Shown: positions 24,781 to 36,289 of the stretch, in pieces
Numbering within the stretch: position 1 is the first letter of the stretch
Layout: every line of letters begins with the position of its first letter
Origin: Coenobita brevimanus
Lineage: Eukaryota; Arthropoda; Malacostraca; Decapoda; Coenobitidae
NCBI GenBank assembly: GCA_032717465.1
Contig: CM064653.1
Span: 33,049,309-33,113,308 of the forward strand
DNA length: 64,000 nucleotides
Direction: 5' to 3'
Program-made: the position numbers and the translations under genes
The notes under the pieces: generated by a model
Told to the model about the DNA's origin: nothing
The model's input: the letters and a program-made list of their open reading frames with translations, nothing else
The model's database searches: none

Positions 24781-25790
24781 GGACATCGCCTGCCTCGCCT
24801 ACGTCCTCTCCCTGACTCACCCTCTGTCTGCCTAACTCCCTGACTCACCCTTTCACAGCCTTACTCACTCTCAGCCTCATTAACCTCCTGCCTCACTCAC
24901 TCCATGCCTCACACTCACCCTGCCTTTCACTTTCCCTTCCGCACCCCCTGCCTTCCTCACTCTGCCTCACCCTCTCTCTGTCTCACCCTGTTTATCTCTT
25001 ACCCTTTTCCTGTCTCACCTTCCTCATACCTCACCCTCTCCCTGTCTTACCCTTTCTCACCTTTCTCATGCCTCGTCCTCTCCCTGCCGTGCCCTCTCCC
25101 CGCCTTACCCTCTACCTGCCTCACCCTCTACCTGCCTCACCCTCTCCTTGCCTCATCCTCTCCCTGCCTCGCTATCTTACTGCCTCGCCCTCTCTCTGCT
25201 TCACCCTCTCCCTGCCTAATCCTCTCCCTGTCTCACCCTGTCCTTGCCTTGTCCCCTTCCTGCCTTGCTCCTTTCCTGCCTCGCCCTTTCCCTGCCTCAC
25301 CCTCTCTGTGTTTCACTCACTTCCTGCCTCACCCTCTCCCTGCCTCACCCTCTCCCTGCCTCACCCTCTCCCTGCCTCACCCTCTCCCTGCCTCATCCTC
25401 TCCCTGCCTCACCTTCTTCCTGTCTCACCCTCTCCCTGCCTCACCCTCTCCCTGCCTCACCCTCTCCCTGCCTCATCCTCTCCCGACCTCATCCTCTCCC
25501 TGCCTCATCCTCTCCCTGCCTCATCCTCTCCCTGCCTCATCCTCTCCCTGTCTCCCCCTCTCCCCGCCTCACCGTCTCCCTGTCTCACTCTTCCCCTGCC
25601 TCACCACCTGCCTCATCTCCCTGCCTCATTGTCTTCCTGCCTCACCCTCTCCCTGCCTCATCTTCTTCCTACCTCACCCACTTCTTGCCTTTCTCCCTGT
25701 CTCACTTCCTTGCCTCACTTCCTTCTTACCTCACCCTCTTCATGCCTCACTGTCTGCCGCCTCCATTTCTTCCCTCACCCAGGCATCACC
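24780..25790. repeat. 17-bp minisatellite, CCTCACCCTCTCCCTGC
   Basis: A 17-bp unit, most regular at 25320-25560 where it repeats almost perfectly, with CCTCATCCTCTCCCTGC variants grouped at about 25470-25550. Flanks are diverged versions. Seventeen is not a multiple of 3 and the unit has no stop, so all three + frames stay open (up to 299 codons); these are not genes. Confidence 0.93.
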
Positions 25791-25849
25791 ATTCTTGCGT
25801 TAGATTTCCCTCTCTTGACCTTGAAAATAAGAAATAAAAATCTCTAAGT

Positions 25850-26015
25850 CTGCAATAATCATCTCTCCCAAAGGAAATTAAATAAGAGAGATAAAATTGA
25901 GATCCGTTCATTTCAAGAGACGTGCACATATTGCGTTCTAAAGACTGGAGGTCATAAGAAGAAGGAAAGAGAGGAGGAGATATATCACTGAGAGTAACGG
26001 TAAATTCTTGAACTT
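25850..26015 (-). mobile_element. LINE family L2 3' fragment, copy 4 (minus strand)
   Basis: Read on the minus strand, the frame contains FTVTLSDISPP...YDLQSLERNMCTSLEMNGS, matching the C-terminal YDLQSFKRSVSRHLEMNGS region of copy 2. A central piece corresponding to the QLWNRLP segment is missing or scrambled. It sits between two pyrimidine arrays. Confidence 0.7.
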
Positions 26016-26029
26016 CGTGATGAAATTTC

Positions 26030-26127
26030 CTTGCCTTATCCCGTCTCATGCCACACCTCCCTGCCCTACCTTCCTTCCTCACGTTCACCTTCTCTTACCC
26101 TCCCTTCTTCGCTCTCTCACCCTCCCC

Positions 26128-26206
<79 letters not shown>

Positions 26207-26240
26207 TAATCTCACCCTGCTTCATCCTCCCCTGCCACAC

Positions 26241-26291
<51 letters not shown>

Positions 26292-26942
26292 TAATCTCAC
26301 CCTGTTTCATCCTCCCCTGCCACACCTTATCCTTGCTTCACCATCTCCCTTTCTTACCTCCCTGCCTCATTTTCTCCCTCACACACCTTTCCGGCTCCTC
26401 ACCTCATGTCCTCATTAACTTTCTCTCTTATTTCTTCACACACCCTGCTTCGTGCTCCCCTGTCTCAGCCTTCACTCTGTTTCATCCCACCTCTCTCCCT
26501 GGCACGGTTACCAGTGTCACTCTCTCCCATGTTCATTTTCTCTCATTCTTACCCTTCCACCACACACAAGTACTTTCCCCCAGTTTTCCCTTACTTTCCT
26601 ATCCCTACCTCTCCCTTTGCCCACCTCACTCTCCCTATCTCACCTTCTCCCTGCCTCACTGTCTCTGCGTCACCCTTCTTGTTCCACCTGCACCCTGCCT
26701 CATCTTCTGCTTGTATCACCTCCTTATCACCTCCTTGCCTCACCCTCCCTGCCTTACGCTCTCTGCCTTACCTTCACCTGCCTCTCCCTCTCCCCGATTC
26801 ACCTTCACCTGTCTCTCCCTTTCCCCGCCACACCTTCACCTGTCTTACCTTCACCTGTCTTACCTTCACCTGCCTCTTCCTCTCCCCGCCTCATCTTCAC
26901 CCGCCTTACCTTAACCTACCTCTTCCTCTCCCCCCTTCACCT

Positions 26943-27015
<73 letters not shown>

Positions 27016-27105
27016 GCCTCACCTTCACCTGCCTCTCCCTGTCCCCCCCTCAACTTCTGCCTTACCTTCACCTGCCTTTCCCTCTCCCTGCCTCCCCGTC
27101 CCCCA
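26030..27105. repeat. Pyrimidine-rich tract with (CT)n runs and a duplicated 40-bp block
   Basis: CT runs at about 26137-26204, 26243-26289 and 26951-27012. The 40-bp block TCCTTAATCTCACCCTG...CACACCT occurs at 26203-26242 and 26288-26327 with one difference, each time following a CT run. At 26750-26940 a CACCTTCACCTGYCTTACCT phrase repeats. Confidence 0.88.
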
Positions 27106-27474
27106 GCCTGAGTATGTAAGAGAATCACACAACCTATGGAAGCCGTATATATGACGTGTTACCCCACTCTTAAGCAGGTAATCACATGCCGGACACCAGA
27201 CACCAAGCATTGTTTTACCACTGGCACAAACACCTAGACTCACTTTACTCGACCATGGCCAAAAGTTGCCATCTCTTCATCTACAGTGCTGAGTTGTGGC
27301 AATAGATTAACACCAAGATGTGGTGCTAGTAACGACGAAGTGCTGTGGAAAGGATGTAGAGCCGTAGTATTGTGTTTTTTCAACGATTTTGCTACGTGAA
27401 ATGAGTAGCAGAAGGACGAATATTTGTGTCAAGGTGAAAGAACGTAAACTGTTTGCGCTAGAAATCAACTATTC

Positions 27475-27860
27475 AGTCACCCTGCCACCCAACAGTTCAA
27501 CGGCTCAGTCAGACAATCAACCTCCCATTCACCCGTTCAGCGTGCCAGTCTGCCACTGTATGACCCTTGCAGATCAATTGGTTAACTGCACGATCAATCA
27601 TCCACCCAACAGTGTAGTCAACCTTTCAGTCAAGCAACCATCAGCTCACATATCCAATAAATGTCATCCAGGCAGTCAAGTTCTCAGTCAAGCCGTCATC
27701 TGTCCAGTTAATCAGTCGCAGTCACACTCTCAGTCAAGTAGTCGGACAGTCAACCCTTCACTCAAGTCACGAAGTCCACCATTCAACCTTTCAGTCAGTA
27801 AACCCCTCATTCAATTCTTCAGTCAATCAGTCAAGTAATCAGTCAAGTAATCAGTACCTC
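27475..27860. repeat. Degenerate CAGTCA/CAATCAGTCAAGT repeat
   Basis: Short CAGTCAA-type words recur every 8-20 bp. A 149-codon frame (27389-27838) runs through it, but its product simply mirrors the repeat (NQSQSHSQSSS-type strings), so I do not call a gene. Confidence 0.75.
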
Positions 27861-27879
27861 AGTGCAGGAAGAGAGGGGT

Positions 27880-27975
27880 GTAAAGGGAGTAGGGGGGGAG
27901 GTGGGTAGGGGGTGTAGTGCGAGGGGTTAGGGGTAGGGGGTGTCAGGGGTGTTGGGGGGAGGGGGTGTGATGGCC
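27880..27975 (+). other. G-run block with quadruplex potential
   Basis: Nearly 100 bp with more than ten runs of three or more G on the + strand, separated by short T/A/C loops (for example GGGGTTAGGGGTAGGGGG). This is the only strongly G-rich block in a region otherwise C/T-rich on this strand. Confidence 0.7.
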
Positions 27976-28014
27976 CGCTCGTCTCATCTGGTTCACGCTG
28001 GATGCCTCTGAATA

Positions 28015-28480
28015 CCCTAGCTCAGGCTCCCCTCACTCACTTCCTGGCTCACTCGCTCACTTCCTCGCTCACTCACTCACTCTGTATTTCACACTCCCAT
28101 AGTCACACACATACTCAATATTTCAACCTTACTGTCTCGCCCTCTCAGTATTTTAACTTCATTTTCTCACTCTTTCACTTTTTGTTTCACACTTCCACAT
28201 TCACTCAGTATTTCAACCCCACGCCCTCCCTCCCTCACTCACTCGCTTACTCACTGACTCAGTCACTCATTCACTTACTCACTGACTCAGTCACTCACTC
28301 ACTTACTCACTTACTCACTCACTCACTCAGCATCACAACCTCATTCTTACTTGTTCACTGTTCACCTTTACTCGCTCACTGTTCACCCTTACTCGCTCTG
28401 GCTTAACCTCTCATTCACTCACAGTTTAAATCTTACTCTATCTGACTCACTCTTTCACTCATACTCTCTCAGGCTACACC
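28015..28480. repeat. Degenerate CACT/CACTCACTTACTCACTGACT repeat
   Basis: Tetranucleotide-based CACT and TTACTCACTGACTCAGT phrases; the phrase TCACTTACTCACTGACTCAG recurs within 28240-28320. 28480-28890 is a weaker continuation. Confidence 0.8.
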
Positions 28481-28888
28481 ACTTAGTCCCTTTTTCTCGC
28501 TTTGATTAATTCACCTAAAATTTCAGTACGTCTGTTTCTGATTTACATAATGACATGCTCACTCCTTCGCTCCGAATTCGACCCATTTTATTTCCGACTT
28601 ATACTCCTTCTCATTCCCACCATTTCCAGCTCACTCACTCTTCAATATGTTACTTTTTACGGATTTTCTTAAACACTTCTTGGTTTTCACACCATTTCTG
28701 TTACTGATTCCGCCATTACTCATACATACTCGTTCACTTCCTCACTCATTCACAGTTCTAATTAAGTCACTGGCTCACTTTCACACACAATGTCTCGGTC
28801 ACTTGCACTGTTACTCTTGCTGTTTCTCACGCTTATTTTGTACTCATTCTTACTCTGCTTTCATTCGCTAGACCAACTGTTTTTGGTC

Positions 28889-28891
<3 letters not shown>

Positions 28892-28965
<74 letters not shown>
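28892..28965. repeat. (CT)37 microsatellite
   Basis: Perfect CT run; a T run of about 26 lies at 29053-29079. Confidence 0.96.
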
Positions 28966-28968
<3 letters not shown>

Positions 28969-29417
28969 TTTCACTTTGAGACCATTCCATTGATTTCCTC
29001 ACCAATTTGCTTCACACTTGCCACACTTTTTCCTTAGGCAGTCCCCTTTCACTTTTTTTTTTTTTTTTTTTTTTTTTTCACTGTGTCAGAAGCCAAAACA
29101 TACAAGCACAATTTTCGAATCATATGTTCTTGTATGTTTATTAATTAGTGGTAGTTTGCGCAGAGGTATATCAGGGTCGTGTGTGGAGACCATGTTGCAT
29201 TCCCTTGATAATGTTGGTAGTCTTTCAGTTCTTTCACTCACTCACTGCTTCGGATATTCACTGACTCACACAAACTTCTATAACCTAACAACTTCACCAA
29301 ACCTGACCTGAATTAATCTAACTTCATATTACCGGGATTAACCTAACTCAACCCTAACTTCAGTTCAATAGTTCTGTCTGTCTCATGGATTCGTATTCTT
29401 AATGATTTAAGCGCGCG

Positions 29418-29419
<2 letters not shown>

Positions 29420-29475
<56 letters not shown>

Positions 29476-29490
29476 CTCTCTCTCTCTCAT
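29420..29490. repeat. (AC)n(TC)n compound microsatellite
   Basis: GCGCGCG, then AC to about 29471, then CT to 29488. Confidence 0.94.
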
Positions 29491-29539
29491 AATCCATTTT
29501 TCCCACCCCCACATCTTAAAACCTTTCACGGTACCCCCG

Positions 29540-30193
29540 CCTTTCTGACACACTTTTTTTTTTCTTGCTATTCCTCCATTATGTCCTTTTAATCTTATTG
29601 GTTTTAGCTCTGCGATTTATTATTATTATTTTTTTCATATTTTCATGTTTTCATTCCTCCTTTTCAGTGGTGTTTTTATTACTGTTTTTTCTGGCGTTAT
29701 CTGTTTGTATTTCTTTCTGTTGTGCTGTTTTTTCATGTTTTTTGTGTATATACTTTTTTTTTTATATTGTACTCTTTGCCCTTGTCTATTGTCCTTGTGT
29801 GTCCTTCTTTTTCATTGTTTTCCTCTTCGCTTTTGCTTCTCTTGTCACCTTTGAATTGCTTTCTTTTCTTCTTTCTCTTCCTTGTTCTTGTCTTTCTCCC
29901 TCCTTTCTTCATTATATTTTCTTTCCCTCATCTTCCTTTCTCCATTCTCAGTGTACTTCTTTGTGCTTGTATGCGTTGTTGCTCTTTTACCTTGTCTCAC
30001 GGCTTTCTCACCCCTCATCCTCCTTGTCTCTCCATCTTCCTCCTAATCGTCTATCCTCTCCTCTCCTTTCGTCTTGTCTCCTTCTCTCGTCTCTCCAGCT
30101 TCCTCCCAATCGTCTATCCTCTCCTCTCCTCTCCTTTCCTCTTGTCTCTTCCTCTCGTCTCTCCCTCGTCCTCCCTCTTGTTTTTCCTCCTCC

Positions 30194-30272
<79 letters not shown>

Positions 30273-30480
30273 TCTCTCTCTCTCTCTCTCTTTTATTGTG
30301 TGTCTTTCTCCTTCCCTTCCCTCCCTTTCTCCCATATTATTTTTGTGGCTATTTCTGTCTTCTAGTCTTGCCTCCCGTTAATCTTCTTTCTTCCCTCTCT
30401 TCTTCTCTCCCTTTTTCCTCCCTTCCTCTACCTCTTTTCTTCCCTCCCTCTCTTTTTCCCTCCTTTTTTTCTCCCCATTG
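29540..30480. repeat. Pyrimidine-rich tract with (CA)37
   Basis: T/C-rich low complexity. The phrase CTCCTAATCGTCTATCCTCT recurs twice near 30040-30125 as CTTCCTCCYAATCGTCTATC, within a tandem duplication of about 65 bp. CA run at about 30196-30270 followed by a short CT run. Confidence 0.87.
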
Positions 30481-30499
30481 CTGTGTTCTCTCCCCCTTT

Positions 30500-30690
30500 G
30501 GTGCTGGAGGGACGCCTTCATGCAGTGCCGCAACAGAACCGAGCAACTGCCCTACCTGGTTAAGCAAACATCCCTCCTTCCTTCCTGTATACCGAAAGGA
30601 GAATGGGGATCCGCAGGAAAGGGACTCTTCAGCCTGCAGTCTACCGGGTTCACGTCCAGATGGGCCATGTGTTGCCGCTAATGTTAAACT
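30500..30690 (+). mobile_element. Interspersed repeat family H, copy 1
   Basis: Begins GGTGCTGGAGGGACGCCTTC, continues through ACTGCCCTACCTGGTTAAGC, and includes ACTCTTCAGCCTGCAG and GGGTTCACGTCCAGATGG. The same blocks occur on the minus strand at 30768-30905 and 39990-40129. Function unknown. Unlike the surrounding tract it has balanced composition, so it is an insertion. Confidence 0.65.
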
Positions 30691-30767
30691 TCCCCGTTAA
30701 CTACTCTCTTATTATTTGTTCTCTGTTTTCTTTCCTTTATTGATTTTTAAATTCTCTTTTCTTCTTC

Positions 30768-30905
30768 TTGGTCCATTGCCAGGCTCGTCTGAAACGTGAA
30801 CCAGGTGGCCTGCAGGCTGAAGTTGCCCTCCTCCTGCAGTGCACCATACTCCTTTCTGGTGATGGGGAGGGATTTGAGGGACGTTTGTATAATTGGCCAA
30901 TAAAA
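30768..30905 (-). mobile_element. Interspersed repeat family H, copy 2 (inverted)
   Basis: On the minus strand it carries AGAAAGGAGTATGGTGCACT, GCAACTTCAGCCTGCAGG and CACCTGGTTCACGTTTCAGA, aligning with copy 1 from its middle to its 3' end. It lacks the GGTGCTGGAGGG head. The 3' end runs into an AGAAGAAGAAAAG purine stretch. With copy 1 it forms an inverted pair about 80 bp apart. Confidence 0.65.
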
Positions 30906-30989
30906 CATCCACATGACTGAAGGAATTTGGAAAAGAAAATAAGTCACTGGGTTGAAAGGCTTAATTTTTCCTTTTTTCTTTTTTTCATT

Positions 30990-31500
30990 CACCATTTATC
31001 GTACTTTTACTATCTCCTCGCCTCTCCTATTGCTATTTGATATAGTTTTCACATTTATCTTACCATTTATTTATTTATTTTTTTTAATTTCACACTTTGC
31101 TCATTCACTGCACTCGTCTCTATTTACTCCTCTCTTCTTTTTTATTCCTCTCTTAATTTACTGTAATCTTGCCCACTGACTCTTCTCGTATCCCTACTTA
31201 CCATTTTTCTCAGAGTTACCATTTCTTTTCCTTCCGTCCTCATTTACGTTTTCTTCCCATTAAGTTTTCTCATTTTTCTCATTCCCCATTAGCTTCTCGT
31301 CTTGTCTTCCCTCTTCATTTTTTTTTTCTCCTGTCCCCCATGAATTTTGGTCTTCTCTCTCCCCGTTTTCCTTATTCCCTTCCGATTATCTGTTCTTTGC
31401 TTCTCTCCCCATTTATTGGATTATTTCCTCCTCCTACTTTTTATTCTCTTCTCCCCATTTTTCTATTGTTCTCCTCCTCCTCCTCCTCCTCCTCCTCCTC

Positions 31501-31549
<49 letters not shown>

Positions 31550-32240
31550 TCCATTTCCGACTCTGTCACCTCTTCCTTCCTCAGATCTCTCATTCCATTC
31601 ATTTCTTCTTCAGTTTTCCATTTCTCTCTTTCCTCCTGCCCTTATATCTTTCCCTTCTCTCACTTTTTCCCTCCCTCATTCCTCCACTTCTCCCTTCCTT
31701 CCCTCCTTCCGTCCTTCCCTCCTTCCTCACCTCCCACCTTCCTGCCTTCCCTCCCGCCTCCTTCCGTTCCCTCTTTCCTTTCTTCCTTCTCCATCACTCT
31801 TCCATCCCTCCTTTCATCTTCCCCTTCTTCCCCCGTCTCATTATTTACCTTCCTGTCTTTGTTCCCCTTTATTTACTTCCTTATCCCTTTTTTTATTCAT
31901 TTTTTCTCCATCCCTTTTATTCTTTCACTCACTTCTTCCTTTCCTTCTCTCTCTCATCCTCTTCGTCTACTCCCCTTACCCCCATCACTCTCTTTTATCT
32001 CCTCCCTGCGTTCCTCCCTTTTTACTCCCTCACTCTCTGTTCTTTCTCTTCTGCCTTCCTTGCTCTCTTTCATCTTCCTCCCTCCCTCCCTCTCTTCTCT
32101 TCTTTCACACCTCTCCCTCTCCTCATCCTTCACTTTCCCTCCCTTCCTTCCTCCCTTTCTTCTCTTTCTTCATCACTTCCTCCTCTTTTTTTCTCACTCC
32201 CTCCCTTTGCTTTTTTTCCATCCCTTGTTTCTTTCGGAAT
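30990..32240. repeat. Pyrimidine-rich tract with (TCC)n(TC)n at 31470-31546
   Basis: T/C-rich low complexity including eleven TCC units followed by about 21 TC units, and CCTTCCCTCCTT arrays near 31690-31770. Frames of up to 366 codons are composition-driven. Confidence 0.87.
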
Positions 32241-32420
32241 TTCCTGAGGAACTGGGATTTAGGAAATGAAAGAAGACTTGGAATTTACGAACTATTAGAG
32301 GGATTCGTATATAAGATTTCGCAAAGTTGAGACTCAGTTTTAAGTACGAAATCACTAGAATGAAATCAAGTTGCAGAATTGGTGGATTTTACAGAGTGAG
32401 TGGTAGCCATCTAGCCACAT

Positions 32421-32625
32421 GATGCCTGGTGGCCTAGTGGGTTATGGCGCTCCAGTCAGATGGGATCCGTACGGGTTTATGTAGGAGGGATGGTTGAGGT
32501 TTATTGTTCACATATTGCCACTCAGAAGGAAGGCGAGGATGGTTACCCTCGCCTTAAATTTTAGGATTAAGTAAACTAGCCCCTGGTTCCTACGCTGGTG
32601 ATTGGGCAGCGAATGATTGATAGAC
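32421..32625 (+). mobile_element. tRNA-derived SINE family B, copy 2
   Basis: The A box TGGCCTAGTGG (32430-32440) fits the polymerase III consensus exactly; the B box is eroded (GATCCGTACGGG region). Body blocks GAGGTTTATTGTTCACATAT and TGCCACTCAGAA are shared with the copies at 23455 and 55205. It ends in GATTGATAGACTGGTTGAT, similar to the end of the 55-kb copy. Confidence 0.7.
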
Positions 32626-32818
32626 TGGTTGATAAAGTAGTCGGGTTTTGAAATGTGAGGTCATGGCACATTTAGGTTTTTGCGGAGCGGTGATGTGGGG
32701 ATGGGTGTGGCTGGGGTTGGTTTCTGTTTGGGGAAGGACTGGGTTTTATTGGATTAGGAGGCTTCGGGACACCTGATCCTTAGCGAATTATTTTACATAT
32801 TTCACATTCATATTCATC

Positions 32819-32831
32819 TGTATGTTATCGA
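32819..32831. repeat. Left target-site duplication of the SINE
   Basis: TGTATGTTATCGA, identical to 33005-33017. Confidence 0.92.
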
Positions 32832-33004
32832 GGGGGGGCGCGGTAGCACAGTGGTAGCGCGCCGGACTCGTAATCGGGGGATTGCGAGTTCGAGCCTCGC
32901 CCGGGCTGCCGTGCCGGGAGTGGTAGCTCGCTCCTGTAACCCTAGCGGGGCTATATAGTCCAATACAGGGCTTAGCTCGGGGGAACTCCATTTCTCCCAT
33001 TTTT
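32832..33004 (+). mobile_element. tRNA-derived SINE with perfect 13-bp target-site duplications
   Basis: The first ~75 bases fold like a tRNA: A box TAGCACAGTGG (32844-32854), an anticodon loop CTCGTAA (Thr-CGT type), a perfect 5-bp T stem GCGAG/CTCGC, and B box GTTCGAGCC (32888-32896). About 95 further bases form a non-tRNA body ending CATTTCTCCCATTTTTT. The 13-mer TGTATGTTATCGA flanks it at 32819-32831 and 33005-33017, proving insertion by target-primed reverse transcription. The anticodon stem has one mismatch and the acceptor stem does not pair fully, so this is a SINE and not a functional tRNA gene. It encodes no protein; mobilisation would depend on a partner LINE. Confidence 0.92.
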
Positions 33005-33017
33005 TGTATGTTATCGA
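33005..33017. repeat. Right target-site duplication of the SINE
   Basis: TGTATGTTATCGA, directly after the T-rich SINE end. Confidence 0.92.
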
Positions 33018-33299
33018 TACAAATTGTATCAACATTAACATTGTTATACTTGTATGCCGCTAATATTGTATTCCAGCTGACACCAAATAGTTATAATTAG
33101 CTGAAAGAGAGTATAGGAACTTGAGTGTTAATACCGGTACCATTGACCTACTTATGATTGGGGAACTTTAGCATTTTGTTCTAATGGCCGATTTTATTTA
33201 CCTGAGTGAATGATAGATGCCTGAGTGTAAAACGAATATAACAAGATACAAGGAAGGGGTCAGGTGTAGTATGCAAAATATATCGCCCAGAACTATAGT

Positions 33300-33540
33300 C
33301 GGTTTGTTTTCATGTAATAAAGACCCGTAACCTCAATCCCAGGTAATGCCCAGGTGTTGTCAGAGTGGATAAATTTGACTGGTAACCAAGGAGACTCATA
33401 CCTCAAGCCTCACCGAATTTCACGCAGCCACAACCCAGTACCGGGTAGTCAGGATGTGAGAATTGCCCAGTTCCCTCCAATGAAAACCAGCTGGCCATAG
33501 CGCTACGGGGTCTGCAGTGCCGGGGGGGGATAAAGGTCAG
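33300..33540 (-). mobile_element. SINE-like family C, copy 1 (minus strand)
   Basis: Reverse complement contains GAGTCTCCTTGGTTACCAGT followed by CAAATTTATCC. This matches GGTCTCCTTGGTTACTAGTG at 40840 and GAGTCTCCATGGTCTCTAGT at 49149 with the same downstream CAAATC/CCTCCAGTCT context. Boundaries are approximate. Confidence 0.55.
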
Positions 33541-33613
33541 TGTAGGTCGTGTGGGTGAAGGTGTGTGTTTGTGGAGGCTGTAATTGGTGAGGGTTTGTGC
33601 CTGTGTTTGTGTA

Positions 33614-33614
<1 letters not shown>

Positions 33615-33694
<80 letters not shown>
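33615..33694. repeat. (CT)40 microsatellite
   Basis: Perfect CT run. 33700-34430 is ordinary sequence with no recognisable gene. Confidence 0.96.
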
Positions 33695-33699
<5 letters not shown>

Positions 33700-34426
33700 A
33701 ACGTAGTTTATCGTAGTTTACCGTTGTTCGCCACTGTCACCAATATCGACGAACGTAGCTGAGGGGTTTGATTGGATAGATTTATTGTAGGTGTATCGTA
33801 GATTAATGGCTTCCCCTCTGTCACCAGTGGAGTGTAATGTGGGCCGTTCCCTAGTAAAATGGGGCGTCATCGAGCAGAGTGAATAGGTAGATTTCCTTCT
33901 CACCTTCCCCCTTTGTGTATGTTAAGCGAGGTGAGTTACAGAGCACTCTTGGGTACGGACGTTTATTGAACACAGTTATATCGAAGTGTGATTGACAGCG
34001 TAACGTAGCTTAACGGCAAACCTCCTAGCTGATCCTGTCTCCTGCCTTCTGCCCTGGATCGTACTCGCGGGCTTTCTCTCTAACCCCTTCTGACCTAAAG
34101 GGAATCTCTTCGACATTATATACAGCCCGGAGAGGATGTGTGAGTGTGTGTAATATAGTGTCTGGTAGATTTCCATTCACGTGGACTAACCGACTAGAGC
34201 TGGTTACCCCACGTGTTTGAATACGTCACGAAATTCTTGGTCGTCTAGACTACAAAGATTGTTTGAGATGCATCATGTGTTAAGACATTCTTGATGGTCT
34301 GGGACAACAGGTTTGTGGATATACATGATGTGGATTGACATTCCTAGTGAGCAGCTGTGTATGTCTCCAGCAGACATACTGCACATTGTGATATGAGATT
34401 ATATATTAGTGCCTAGAATGGCTACA

Positions 34427-34431
<5 letters not shown>

Positions 34432-34494
<63 letters not shown>
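34432..34494. repeat. (TG)31 microsatellite
   Basis: Perfect TG run. Confidence 0.96.
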
Positions 34495-34496
<2 letters not shown>

Positions 34497-34958
34497 GGGG
34501 ACTTGGGTGGTGTGGATTTGCATATGTGCGTTTGTGTGTATGATTGTGTGAGTACATCTGTAAATTTCCTCTGTGTTATTTGTTTTTTGTGCGTCATTGT
34601 CTTTGTTGTGTTGTTGTGAACCGAGTGTCATTGTTTTGGGCAGGGTGGTTGATGAATACCTGCTGGTGCTTTGATTGGCAGCTGGATTTTTTTCTTTTTT
34701 GATTTCTTTCTTAAACAGCACTTTTTTCGATGCATAGGATAACCAGTTTTCTCCCCATTAGTTCATTTTTACCTTAAATTTTTCCCCGTCTTTGTATTTA
34801 GCTTTATTTGTCTGCTTATATGTTTATCTATTTAATCTGTATCTATCTGTCTATCTGTATCTGTCTGTCTGTCTGTCTGTCTCTCAAACGTTCTATATGT
34901 CTCGGTAGTCCCATTTCTCATATGTTAAAATCTTTTCCTGATATCCATGCCTTCAAAA

Positions 34959-35115
<157 letters not shown>

Positions 35116-35479
35116 AATATCGGCACCAATACTCCGATACCTTCATTTTCCTTCATTAATTTCCCCACATTTCCACAGATTATCGATAACCCACATATCT
35201 ACCTTGCTTATCCATTGAGCAAAATATTCTGAAAAAACACGATCCTTACTCGAAAAATGTCAAAAAAATATGAGGGACAAAATTTTAATATATAACCTAA
35301 CTCGCACGTCCAAGAAATGTGTTTTTTTTTTCTTTAGTTCAGTTTCATATTTAATTTTCGCTCAGATTTTTATGCCTTTCTTTTCCATTTCATTTTTAAA
35401 TATCCATCTGGCCTTATTTCTGTTCTTATTTCCTCGTTCATGGTTGGTAGGTGGTTAAAGGAGTGATAAACTGTTTGAA

Positions 35480-35757
35480 AATACTCGAGTTCGATTTCAG
35501 ACGGAGGCAGGGAACAGTCTGATTTGAATTCCATTAAAACGTACCATTGATCTTCCACAAGGCCACCGAAATGTCATAAAAACTTTCCGGCCAATACCAT
35601 CCCACCATTCCCGAACAGCAGCCTTGACATGGATTCAGTATTGAGGGTGGGTGTTAGCGCCAGTGTAGCGACTTGCGAAGGTGTGTGGTACAGTGCGTAG
35701 GATGGTTGCTGGCCCTCAGAGAGCAAAGGATCAGGTCTGTGCTCAGAGTCCGACACA
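35480..35757 (+). mobile_element. Family G repeat, copy 2 (longest)
   Basis: Matches 731-975 from GGGAACAGTCTGATT to the CAAAGGATCAGGTC region, including GGTGGGTGTTAGCGCC. A B-box-like GTTCGATTTCAGACGG lies at about 35488, suggesting a tRNA-derived head. Confidence 0.62.
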
Positions 35758-36059
35758 TGAAAATAACTTTTTTTTTTTCTTCATCTCTTCTTAACCATTT
35801 CGTTCAATTGCATTTTATAATTACCATTTTCCCAATTATTTACTCACTGTCACCCCGACTTTCCCACCCATAAGCATCATCCTCTGCTAATATCCTTCCC
35901 TTTATCGTCCATCCCACTTTTCATCCCTCCTTTTCCATCTCACCAGCCAGCCACTTCCCGTTCACTCTAAAACCACTCGTTTCCTCATTTTTTACCTTAC
36001 TTGTTTTTATCATCCATCCATCTTCATTTTCCACTCCGGCCGCCCCTTAAATCGCAGCC

Positions 36060-36270
36060 TCGCCCTCGCTTTCCACTAGTTAGGGAGCCGAGCCGGTCAG
36101 ACTAGTAGACTCAATTTGTTCACCACTTGTCTTCGTTAACCCAGCAGTATAAGTGGGGCCTAAAAGCAAACAGAATACTGGTGTTCGAGTTGTGGGGGAA
36201 GACTAGGACTTGGCAAAAATTATGTGCCTTAATGACCCTCGTGCAGTCAATAGGCATCTGAATCTTCCCC
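36060..36270 (+). mobile_element. Interspersed repeat family F, copy 1
   Basis: Shares GAAGACTAGGACTTGGCAAA, AATTATGTG and ACCCTCGTGCAGTCAATAGG in the same order and spacing with 46170-46310 (GAAGACTGAAACTTTTGCAG, AATTGTATG, ACCCTCGTATAGTTGGTAGG). Also contains a B-box-like GTGTTCGAGTT near 36181. Probably another old SINE. Confidence 0.55.
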
Positions 36271-36289
36271 AGGAGAGAGTAGAAAGGCG

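Noticed and set aside
24904..25847. Overlapping 197-299-codon Ser/Pro/Leu frames
   Set aside because: All three frames of the 17-bp CCTCACCCTCTCCCTGC array are open; no protein evidence.
27389..27838. 149-codon frame beginning MLREMSSRRTN
   Set aside because: Most of it translates the CAGTCA repeat. The first ~30 codons are balanced but match nothing I know.
31169..32330. 366- and 327-codon Ser/Pro/Phe-rich frames
   Set aside because: Pyrimidine-only DNA rarely forms stop codons; residues are restricted to S, P, L and F and two frames overlap completely.
32832..32906. Functional tRNA-Thr(CGT) gene
   Set aside because: Continuous with a non-tRNA body and flanked by TSDs outside that body; the stems are imperfect. 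It is a SINE head.
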